This document shows, piece by piece, positions 1 through 4,878 of a stretch of DNA of 5,549 nucleotides (positions are counted from its first letter, which is position 1; every line of letters starts with the position of its first letter). Source of the stretch: Chloroflexota bacterium. Its GTDB lineage: Bacteria > Chloroflexota > Limnocylindria > Limnocylindrales > CSP1-4. Made by a program: the position numbers and the translations under genes. The stretch is taken from the NCBI GenBank assembly GCA_025355255.1, contig JANYAA010000307.1, positions 1 through 5,549 of the forward strand, read 5' to 3'. The notes beneath the pieces are model-generated. The model had not been told where the DNA came from. It did no database searches and saw only the letters and a program-made list of their open reading frames with translations.

Positions 1-32
1 CAGGTTTCGCGCTCGTCCGCATGCTGAAGTAG
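1..32 (+). CDS. Possible 3' end of an upstream gene (partial)
   Basis: In the third plus-strand frame, the first 32 bases read GFALVRMLK and then a TAG stop at 30-32. A hairpin follows at once (34-58), which is the arrangement expected at a gene end. Nine residues are too few to assign a family or to prove coding. An alternative minus-strand frame running off the left edge from an ATG at 106-104 is also open, but it has no Shine-Dalgarno sequence and reads as a Cys/Arg-rich, unlikely protein. If the plus-strand reading is right, this gene converges on the transporter operon. Confidence 0.3.
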   Translation, partial: GFALVRMLK

Positions 33-33
33 C

Positions 34-58
34 GGCTGCGCCGGTCGCGATCGCAGCC
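34..58 (+). terminator. Hairpin just after the TAG at 30-32, possible terminator
   Basis: GGCTGCG at 34-40 pairs perfectly with CGCAGCC at 52-58 around an 11-nt loop. A second, overlapping stem is possible: CTGCC at 58-62 with GGCAG at 67-71. The hairpin starts two bases after the putative stop codon. No run of T follows, so it is not a classical intrinsic terminator. In a GC-rich genome a stem without a U-tract can still mark a transcript end, but this is weak evidence. Confidence 0.3.
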
Positions 59-116
59 TGCCGGGGGGCAGCCCGATTCAGTACGAATCCGCCTAGTTCC
101 AACCATACGCAACGAT

Positions 117-145
117 TTGTGGACGAGCGTGGTGGTTCTCCACAA
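117..145. repeat. Inverted repeat, 7-bp arms, in the left intergenic gap
   Basis: TTGTGGA at 117-123 and TCCACAA at 139-145 are exact reverse complements separated by 15 bases. They lie in the gap between the left-edge stop codon and the end of the transporter operon, a low-GC patch compared with its surroundings. It could be a protein-binding site, part of an mRNA 3' structure, or chance. Nothing in the sequence decides between these. Confidence 0.4.
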
Positions 146-148
146 GTT

Positions 149-166
149 GTTCCGCTTTGCCGGAAC
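149..166 (-). terminator. Hairpin downstream of the ABC operon, possible terminator
   Basis: GTTCCG at 149-154 pairs perfectly with CGGAAC at 161-166 around a 6-nt loop, about 45 bases after the stop codon of the ATPase gene. A closer but shorter stem exists at 185-189 (GAGGG) with 204-208 (CCCTC), right behind that stop. Neither is followed by a clear U-tract on the minus strand. One of them, or a Rho-type process, probably ends the operon transcript. Confidence 0.25.
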
Positions 167-209
167 TACCCCGATTCCGCTCCTGAGGGACGCACCGACC
201 GGCCCCTCG

Positions 210-1337
210 TCAGAGGCCGCGCCCGGCCACCAGCACGCCCGCGTCCACGTCCCAGGCCAGCCGCACGTCGTCCGCGGGGTTCCACACGGTCTCGGGCCCG
301 CCAAGCTGCTGACGCACGCCCACGGCCTGCCCGTTTGCGAGGCGCAGCTCGTACTTGCGTGTGGACCCGAGATACAGCACGTCCGTGACCGTCGCGTCCA
401 CGGTGTTCACGCTCGCGGGCACATCGCCGGTCCGCGGGATCAGGCGCAGTCGCTCAGGCCGGACCACGAGCGCCGCCAGGCTCTTCTCGGGCAGTGACGC
501 CCGGGCGGCCGCGGCCCCGCTCACACGCCACTGGCCAAGCTCCGCAACGACGGACCCGGCGTCGAGCTTCCCGTGCAGGATGTTTGACTCGCCGATGAAG
601 TCCGCGACAAACAGCGAGATCGGCCGTTCATACAGGTCCTCGCCCGAGCCCAGCTGTTCAATCCTGCCGTCGTGGAAGATGGCGATCCGGTCGCTCATGA
701 CCAGGGCTTCTTCCTGATCGTGGGTGACGTAGATCACCGTCGCGCCAAGCTGGCGGCTGATGTGCATGATCTCGAGCTGAAGCGCCTCGCGAAGCTTCTT
801 GTCGAGCGCGCCCAGCGGCTCGTCCATCAGGAGCAGGCGCGGCTGGAACACCACGGCGCGGGCGAGCGCGATGCGCTGCTGCTGGCCGCCCGACATCTGG
901 CGCGGGTAGCGCGGCCCGTAGCTGTCAAGTTTGACGAGCTTCAAGGCGTCCGCGACCCGGCGCTTCGCCTCGTCCTTGGGGACCTTGCGCATCTGCAGCG
1001 GGAACTCGATGTTCTCAGCCGATGTCATGTGCGGGAACAGGGCGTAGTTCTGGAACACCATGCCCACGTCGCGCTTGTGCGGCGGCACAGTGGAGACGTC
1101 CACGCCGTCGATCTCGATGGTTCCGGCCGACTGCTCGGTGAACCCCGCGATCATCCGCAGCGTGGTGGTCTTGCCCGAGCCCGACGGCCCCAGGAGCGTG
1201 ATGAACTCGCCCTCTTGGACATCGAGGTCCACGCCGGCAACGGCTGCCACATCGCCGAACATCTTCTTGAGGCCGCGCAGGGCCAGCGCGGTGCGGTCGC
1301 TCCGGACGGCGCGGCCGGACGGCAGGTGCGCGCTCAT
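210..1337 (-). CDS. potA: PotA-type ABC transporter ATPase (spermidine/putrescine family)
   Basis: This 375-residue ATP-binding subunit powers the importer from the cytoplasmic face. All nucleotide-binding motifs are intact: Walker A GPSGSGKT at 50-57, the Q-loop Gln at 96 (VFQNYALF), the signature SGGQQQR at 149-155, Walker B LLLMDEP at 168-174 with catalytic Glu173, the D-loop ALD at 177-179, and the H-loop His206 (VTHDQEE). The C-terminal third, with LVVRPERLRL near 290-299, is the TOBE-type regulatory domain typical of PotA/MalK/FbpC ATPases. The length matches E. coli PotA (about 378). The ATG overlaps the stop codon of the upstream permease gene by four bases (ATGA), which fixes the start and suggests translational coupling, since the Shine-Dalgarno sequence is weak. 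The family also includes iron and sulfate ATPases, but the neighbouring permeases and binding protein favour the Pot group. It is the last gene of the operon. Confidence 0.95.
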   Translation of the reverse strand: MSAHLPSGRAVRSDRTALALRGLKKMFGDVAAVAGVDLDVQEGEFITLLGPSGSGKTTTLRMIAGFTEQSAGTIEIDGVDVSTVPPHKRDVGMVFQNYALFPHMTSAENIEFPLQMRKVPKDEAKRRVADALKLVKLDSYGPRYPRQMSGGQQQRIALARAVVFQPRLLLMDEPLGALDKKLREALQLEIMHISRQLGATVIYVTHDQEEALVMSDRIAIFHDGRIEQLGSGEDLYERPISLFVADFIGESNILHGKLDAGSVVAELGQWRVSGAAAARASLPEKSLAALVVRPERLRLIPRTGDVPASVNTVDATVTDVLYLGSTRKYELRLANGQAVGVRQQLGGPETVWNPADDVRLAWDVDAGVLVAGRGL

Positions 1338-2131
1338 CGGACAGGAGCCTGGCGGCGGACCACGAGGGCCAGCGTCAGCACGGTTGTCGTTGTGGCGAGC
1401 AGCACGGTTGCCACGGCTGCGACGGTTGGGTCAACCACCTGCCGCACCTGCTCCCACATCACAACCGGCAGCGTCCGGAACTTCGTCGTCGTCATGAAGA
1501 TGGACACGACCACCTCATCCCACGATTCCAGGAAGGCAAACAGTGCGCCGGCAAACACGCCGGGCATGATCAGCGGCAGCGTGATGCGCCGGAATGTGCG
1601 CCACGGGTTGGCGCCGAGGTTGGCGGCGGCCATCTCGAGGTTGCGGTCCATCGAGCGCAGGCTCGTTGACACGCTCACCACGACGTACGGCACCGACAGG
1701 GCGGTGTGCGCGATCACCATGCCCACGAGGGTGCCGGTGAGCTTGAAGCGCACAAAGAACGAGAACATCCCGATGCCGATCACGATCACCGGGACGACGA
1801 GCGGCGACAGGATCAGCGCGTTGGCGATGGTCTTGCCGGGGAAGCGGCCGCGGGCGATGCCAAGGGCCGCCATGGTGCCCAGCACGGACGCGACCACCGC
1901 TGTGCAGACGGCCACCTCGAAGCTGTTGAGGAAGCCTGACGTCCATGCAGGATCGGCAAACATCTTCCCGTACCACTGCAGCGAGAAGCCCGACGGCGGG
2001 AACTCCAGGATCTGCCCTGCCGTGAAGCCCATGGGCACGATGACCAGGCTCGGGCCTACCAGGAACACGATGATCATGATGCCGAACACCACGAGCAGGA
2101 CGCGGTTCCAGCGGCGGAAGCTGTCAGTCAT
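1334..2131 (-). CDS. potC: PotC-type ABC transporter permease
   Basis: This 265-residue integral membrane protein is one half of the importer channel. About six hydrophobic segments are visible, roughly at residues 10-34, 68-92, 105-127, 134-156, 188-208 and 237-258. The cytoplasmic coupling loop (EAA motif) is at 166-186, EMAAANLGANPWRTFRRITLP, where the permease docks onto the ATPase. The stretch ESWDEVVVSIF at 202-212 matches the conserved region after the EAA loop in PotC-like permeases. The length equals that of E. coli PotC (264). The gene starts 8 bases after the stop of the PotB-like gene, and the GAGG that serves it overlaps that stop codon. Its own TGA overlaps the ATG of the ATPase gene. 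It is clearly a BPD_transp_1-type permease. The PotC rather than PotB assignment rests on length, gene order and the DEVVVS motif. Confidence 0.92.
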   Translation of the reverse strand: MTDSFRRWNRVLLVVFGIMIIVFLVGPSLVIVPMGFTAGQILEFPPSGFSLQWYGKMFADPAWTSGFLNSFEVAVCTAVVASVLGTMAALGIARGRFPGKTIANALILSPLVVPVIVIGIGMFSFFVRFKLTGTLVGMVIAHTALSVPYVVVSVSTSLRSMDRNLEMAAANLGANPWRTFRRITLPLIMPGVFAGALFAFLESWDEVVVSIFMTTTKFRTLPVVMWEQVRQVVDPTVAAVATVLLATTTTVLTLALVVRRQAPVR

Positions 2132-2137
2132 CGGTGG

Positions 2138-2141
2138 CCTC
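2138..2141 (-). promoter_or_regulatory. Ribosome binding site of the PotC-like gene, overlapping the preceding stop codon
   Basis: On the minus strand, the TGA of the PotB-like gene (2142-2140) runs into TGAGG. GAGG therefore ends six bases before the ATG at 2131. Ribosomes terminating on the first permease sit on the initiation signal of the second, a common arrangement for producing the two subunits in equal amounts. Confidence 0.6.
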
Positions 2142-3030
2142 AGCTCTCGCCCAGCGCGCCGTAGACGTCGCGCAGCTTCACAAACCTCGATGCGATGGCC
2201 AGAACGGTGAACGTCAGCACCATCAGGATCACAGCCATGGCGCTGGCCAGGCCCCAGTTCACACGGACCTGGACCTGGTCCGCGATGAACCGGCTGATCA
2301 TGGTCTCCCGGGCGCTGCCGAGGATGGTCGGGGTGATGTAGAACCCGAGCGCGAGGACGAAGACCAGCAGGCTGCCGGCGGTGATGCCGGGAAAGCTCAG
2401 CGGGACGAACACGCGCCGGAAGGCCGCAAACGGCCCCGCACCCAGATTGGCGGCCGCACGGGTCAGCTCGGGGTCGATGCGCTGCATCACCGAGTACAGC
2501 GGCAGCACCATGAAGGGCAGCAGGATCTGGCTCATGCCCAGGATCACCGCAAAGGTGTTCCGGATGAGCGGCAGCGGCTCAGTGATCACCTTGAGGTTGA
2601 GCAGGAGCGTGTTGATGATGCCGGTGTCGCGCAGGATGACCTCCCAGGCGAACGTCCGGACGAGCAGGCTGGACCAGAACGGCACCAGCACGAACACCAG
2701 CATGATTCCCGCCACACGTTGGGGGACGATGGCCATCAGGTACGCGTACGGGTATCCCACCGCAAGACACGCAACCGTGCAGATGACGGCGATGTAGAAC
2801 GTGTTGCCCAGCACCCGCATATCCGCCTCGTTCGTGAAGAACGTGACGTAGTTGCCGGCGCCGATGTCGGCAGGGTCTGTGACGCTGCGGACGACGATCA
2901 GCAGCATCGGGAGCAGGAACGCAGCTGTCAGGAGCACCAGCAGGGGCACCGCAAGCGAGCCCCAGCGGGAGATGAGCGGGCCGCGTCTGGCGCGACCCGC
3001 TCGTCCCTTGACCGCAACGGGTGCGGACAT
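2140..3030 (-). CDS. potB: PotB-type ABC transporter permease
   Basis: This 296-residue integral membrane protein is the other half of the channel. A basic cytoplasmic N-terminus (residues 1-23, rich in Arg/Lys) is followed by hydrophobic segments near 27-49, 77-100, 107-126, 158-182, 217-237 and 259-282. PFWSSLLVRTFAW at 117-129 is the strongly conserved PotB/PotH-type region. The EAA coupling loop is at 192-211, AAANLGAGPFAAFRRVFVPL. The length is slightly above the E. coli PotB norm (about 275-285) because of the N-terminal tail. The ATG at 3030 was chosen because no better in-frame start lies nearby. It has only a weak GGACGG Shine-Dalgarno sequence, and a possible stem abuts it. The gap to the binding-protein stop is 37 bases, so this gene probably shares the operon transcript but may be expressed below the binding protein. 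Confidence 0.92.
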   Translation of the reverse strand: MSAPVAVKGRAGRARRGPLISRWGSLAVPLLVLLTAAFLLPMLLIVVRSVTDPADIGAGNYVTFFTNEADMRVLGNTFYIAVICTVACLAVGYPYAYLMAIVPQRVAGIMLVFVLVPFWSSLLVRTFAWEVILRDTGIINTLLLNLKVITEPLPLIRNTFAVILGMSQILLPFMVLPLYSVMQRIDPELTRAAANLGAGPFAAFRRVFVPLSFPGITAGSLLVFVLALGFYITPTILGSARETMISRFIADQVQVRVNWGLASAMAVILMVLTFTVLAIASRFVKLRDVYGALGES

Positions 3031-3058
3031 GCCTGCCGTCCGAGTTATCGGTTCAGGC
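3031..3058 (-). promoter_or_regulatory. Intercistronic hairpin abutting the PotB-like start codon
   Basis: In the minus-strand RNA, GCCTG (3058-3054) can pair with CAGGC (3035-3031), and inside it CCGA (3051-3048) with TCGG (3043-3040) around a 4-nt loop. The outer 3' arm ends directly at the ATG (3030-3028), and the structure contains the weak GGACGG ribosome binding site. It could lower permease translation or protect the upstream binding-protein mRNA, as intercistronic stems do in other binding-protein-first operons. The pairing is seen in the sequence, but the regulatory role is inference and the stem is modest. Confidence 0.35.
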
Positions 3059-3067
3059 GTGTCCGGG

Positions 3068-4246
3068 TCACTTGGTCTTCCACGCGTTGTACTGCTCGTC
3101 GAGCGTCGCGGAGTTGGTGACCAAGTACTGGTCGTTCACGGTGACCGACGTGCCGTTGATGTTGGAGACGGCGAGGTCCGGCTTGTTGGTCGGGTCAACT
3201 GGCGCGAACTTGTTGGGCGGGCCGTACGTGATGTACTTCGAGACGGCGCCGTTGTTGTTGGCACAGGACATCCAGCCAAGCATCTGCATGGCGGCTGCCT
3301 TGTTGGGCGTGCCCTTCGGGACAACCCAGTAGTCCGCAACCAGCAGCTGCTGGTTCCATTGGACCTCGACGGGCTTGTTGTCAACATGCTTGGCGGACCA
3401 GGCGCGGCCGTTCCACATCATCGACATGGTGACTTCGCCTGCGCCGATCTGCTCCTGGCTCTTCGCGCCCGAGGACCACCAGACGATGGAGTCCTTGATC
3501 GTGTCGAGCTTCTTGAGCGCGCGCGGCACGTCGAGCGGGTAGAGGTCCTTGGGGGCCACGCCGTCGGCGAGGAGCGCGATCTCGAGCACGCCGCCGGTGC
3601 TGTAGTCATACAGGCCGCGCTTGCCCGGGAACTTTGCAACGTTGAAGAAGTCCGCCCAGTTCTGCGGCACGGCGCCGGCGAACTTGTCGGACCGGTAGGC
3701 CATCACGATGCCGTAGGTGATTGCCGCAACCCGATAGGTTGCCGCAAACCCGGGAAGGATCTGGTCCTTCGGGACGAGGCTGTAGTCGATGGGCTCAAGC
3801 AGGTTGGCGTTGGCGTCAAGACCGAAGTCGTTGCCGACGTCAACGAGGTCCCACGAGACCTGCCCAGACTCCACTTGGCTCTTGATGGTGGCGTTGGCTG
3901 AATCCTGGCTTTGGGTGATGGTGATGCCGGTGGCGGCCGCGTACGGCTTGAACCAGGCCTTGTCCTGCGCCGCCTGGTAGGCGCCGCCGTAGGACACGAC
4001 CGTGAGGGTCTGGCCCGCCTGACTTGGCGGCTTGGTGCAGAACGGCGCCAGCGCCGCACCGGTCGGGGCAGCGGTGTCGGCCGCCGTTGCAGCCGCTGTT
4101 GCAGCAGCGGTGGGTGCGGCCGTCATGGCCGCGGTGGGGGCCGCCGTTGGGGCGCCCGTGGGGGCCGGGGTCGCGCTGCTTCCGCAGGCGCCGGAGATCG
4201 CAATGACCACAAAGAGGGCCGCGATCGACCGGGAGCGAATCCGCAT
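3068..4246 (-). CDS. Substrate-binding lipoprotein of a polyamine-type ABC importer
   Basis: This 392-residue receptor captures the ligand outside the cytoplasmic membrane and delivers it to the two permeases. The N-terminus is a lipoprotein signal: basic MRIRSR, hydrophobic AALFVVIAIS, then SGAC with lipid-bearing Cys21. Ser at -3 is less usual than Leu. A flexible Ala/Thr/Pro linker follows at 25-66 with a Thr every fourth residue from 26 to 62. The folded binding domain starts near 79 with TLTVVSYGGAYQ, typical of the PotD/SBP_bac_8 group, followed by ATGITI (105-110), DLVDVGND (133-140), STGG (216-219), WNGR (278-281) and VADYWVVPKG (303-312). Besides Cys21 there are only two cysteines, 70 and 328, which might form a disulfide. 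The start is secured by a very strong Shine-Dalgarno sequence. Gene order and partners support a polyamine-type importer. The exact ligand is open, as relatives bind opines and other amino compounds. Confidence 0.9.
   Translation of the reverse strand: MRIRSRSIAALFVVIAISGACGSSATPAPTGAPTAAPTAAMTAAPTAAATAAATAADTAAPTGAALAPFCTKPPSQAGQTLTVVSYGGAYQAAQDKAWFKPYAAATGITITQSQDSANATIKSQVESGQVSWDLVDVGNDFGLDANANLLEPIDYSLVPKDQILPGFAATYRVAAITYGIVMAYRSDKFAGAVPQNWADFFNVAKFPGKRGLYDYSTGGVLEIALLADGVAPKDLYPLDVPRALKKLDTIKDSIVWWSSGAKSQEQIGAGEVTMSMMWNGRAWSAKHVDNKPVEVQWNQQLLVADYWVVPKGTPNKAAAMQMLGWMSCANNNGAVSKYITYGPPNKFAPVDPTNKPDLAVSNINGTSVTVNDQYLVTNSATLDEQYNAWKTK
4052..4171 (-). repeat. In-frame 12-bp tandem repeat encoding the xTAA linker
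   Basis: Ten degenerate 12-bp units encode residues 26-65 of the lipoprotein. The pattern is Thr-(Ala/Pro/Gly)-Ala-(Pro/Ala/Met/Asp), with Thr at 26, 30, 34, 38, 42, 46, 50, 54, 58 and 62 without a slip. On the plus strand each unit carries GGT or CGT/TGT at the same phase, followed by GC-rich bases. The unit sequences differ at synonymous and near-synonymous positions, so the repeat is old or maintained by selection rather than freshly expanded. It acts as a spacer between the membrane anchor and the binding domain. Confidence 0.8.
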
Positions 4247-4253
4247 GTGCTGT

Positions 4254-4263
4254 CTCCTCCTCC
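4254..4263 (-). promoter_or_regulatory. Strong ribosome binding site of the substrate-binding lipoprotein
   Basis: On the minus strand GGAGGAGGAG ends seven bases before the ATG at 4246. It is the best Shine-Dalgarno match in the window and much stronger than those of the downstream permeases and ATPase. This fixes the lipoprotein start and fits the need for more binding protein than transporter core. Confidence 0.85.
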
Positions 4264-4322
4264 GTCCATGTCGAAACCGAGCATGGGGCCCCCGATCCCT
4301 CCCGAGGATCGAAGGTGGCGGG

Positions 4323-4351
4323 ATGATACGCGCCCCTACATCGTTCGTCGC
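4323..4351 (-). promoter_or_regulatory. Weak candidate promoter of the ABC operon
   Basis: On the minus strand TATCAT (4328-4323) matches the -10 consensus at five of six bases. Seventeen bases upstream lies GCGACG (4351-4346), which matches the -35 consensus at only three positions. It would give a leader of about 70 nt containing a GATCC/GGATC stem (4294-4298 with 4306-4310). The region is the divergent gap between the operon and the plus-strand remnant, so a promoter is expected somewhere here, but this exact site is only a candidate. Confidence 0.25.
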
Positions 4352-4556
4352 GCTTTTCCGGGAGGTGTCGCGGTGCGTGCGATCATCGGCGCCCGTGAAG
4401 GCCGCCGTCCGCTCCCTGACCCAGCGCGAACTGAACCGCGCCCTGCTGGCGCGGCAGCTGCTGATCGCCCGCGCCGACCTTTCGCCTGAGGCTGCGCTGG
4501 AGCAGGTGGGCGGGCTGCAGACGCAGTACGCACCGTCGGGCTACATCGGCCTGTGG

Positions 4557-4565
4557 ACGCGGCCG
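4557..4565 (+). other. Frameshift point in the glycosylase remnant
   Basis: Up to GLWTR (codon at 4560-4562) the family pattern is in the first frame. AAFRRNSL continues from 4562 in the frame one base back. Family members usually have a Leu-containing stretch between these (WTRL-x-x-F), so a loss of 1 or 4 bases within ACGCGGCCG explains the shift. The unshifted frame hits TGA at 4584-4586. Confidence 0.7.
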
Positions 4566-4631
4566 CGTTCCGGCGCAATTCGCTGACCGAAGCGCTCGAG
4601 GCGCGAACCGTGGCCCAGGGCACGCTCCACC

Positions 4632-4638
4632 GCGGGGA
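4632..4638 (+). other. Internal deletion junction in the glycosylase remnant
   Basis: TLHR(G), expected around residue 80 of the family, is followed directly by ILPE, expected near residue 300 or later. The join lies in GCGGGGA and also changes frame, so the lost segment has length 3n+2. About 200 or more residues are missing, judged from usual family length; I cannot align to measure it exactly. Confidence 0.65.
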
Positions 4639-4857
4639 TCCTGCCCGAGGTCCAGCGCGCCCGGGTGTTCAACTCACATCAGCCGCTGTCCGTGGGCACC
4701 GTGCTAGTGGATGGGCGCGTCGCGGCGACATGGAAGTTCCGCGATGGGCGCGTGCTGGTTGCGGAGCTGGAGCCGCTCGCCGCGCTTGGCGCCGACGTCC
4801 CTGATGAGGTCGAGGCGGAGCGCGCCGCGCTGGAGGCGTTTAGCGCCTGATCAACCC

Positions 4858-4866
4858 AAGGTGAGG
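4858..4866 (+). promoter_or_regulatory. Ribosome binding site candidate of the dehydrogenase-like gene
   Basis: AAGGTGAGG ends 12 bases before the ATG at 4879, which is longer than ideal. The GTG inside it (4861) is in the same frame and could serve as an alternative start, but it would then lack an upstream Shine-Dalgarno sequence. A short stem, AGGCG (4834-4838) with CGCCT (4844-4848), precedes it over the stop codon of the remnant. Confidence 0.4.
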
Positions 4867-4878
4867 CACAATCCGCGC

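Larger units (their letters stand above)
4377..4850 (+). pseudogene. Remnant of a winged-helix AlkZ-like (HTH_42) DNA glycosylase, frameshifted and internally deleted
   Basis: Three pieces of one protein family lie in order. The first frame, from a GTG at 4377 (GGGAGG at 4360-4365) or at 4395, reads LTQRELNRALLARQ, then GGLQTQYAPSGYIGLWTR, and ends at 4562. It closely resembles the start of winged-helix DNA-binding (HTH_42) proteins. The Gln-Thr-Gln at 4518-4526 sits where AlkZ-like glycosylases carry their catalytic Gln-x-Gln. The reading then slips to another frame for AAFRRNSLTEALEARTVAQ and TLHR (4562-4633), and returns to the first frame for ILPEVQRARVFNSHQ, then VLVDGRVAATWKFRDGR, and on to TGA at 4848-4850. 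This last piece is the family's usual C-terminus. Roughly 150 residues remain of the usual 350-400; the winged-helix middle is gone. Family members repair alkylated or crosslinked DNA; this copy should not make a working enzyme. An assembly error is the main alternative, though it would have to explain both lesions. Confidence 0.8.

Noticed and set aside
117..145. Possible DnaA boxes (TTCTCCACA on the plus strand and a weaker inverted copy), hinting at a replication origin.
   Set aside because: One site has one mismatch and the other two. There is no cluster, no AT-rich unwinding region and no dnaA/dnaN neighbour.
672..2210. A 512-codon plus-strand open frame antisense to the ATPase and the PotC-like permease.
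   Set aside because: It mirrors two clear, motif-complete genes on the other strand, crosses their junction, and its translation is a His/Arg/Asp-rich sequence with no recognisable domain. Long antisense frames are expected in GC-rich DNA.
2134..3901. Long plus-strand frames (2134-3120 and 2852-3901) antisense to the PotB-like permease and the binding protein.
   Set aside because: Their translations are low-complexity (His/Gln/Asp-rich or Val/Gly/Arg-rich) and have no upstream initiation signal. The minus-strand products are unambiguous.
4052..4171. The 12-bp repeat considered as a CRISPR-like or iteron array.
   Set aside because: The units are contiguous without spacers, degenerate, and keep the codon phase of the lipoprotein, so the pattern is explained by the protein linker.
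4032..4586. A 184-codon plus-strand frame running from inside the lipoprotein gene into the glycosylase remnant.
   Set aside because: Its first 70-odd codons are the antisense of the Ala/Thr linker, and only the last part (from about 4395) is family-like. It is a read-through of an open frame, not a fusion gene.
4867..4872. CACAAT seven bases before the ATG at 4879, as a -10 box for a leaderless transcript.
   Set aside because: It matches the consensus at only four of six bases, no -35 is found at a proper distance, and a Shine-Dalgarno-like AAGGTGAGG lies just upstream.
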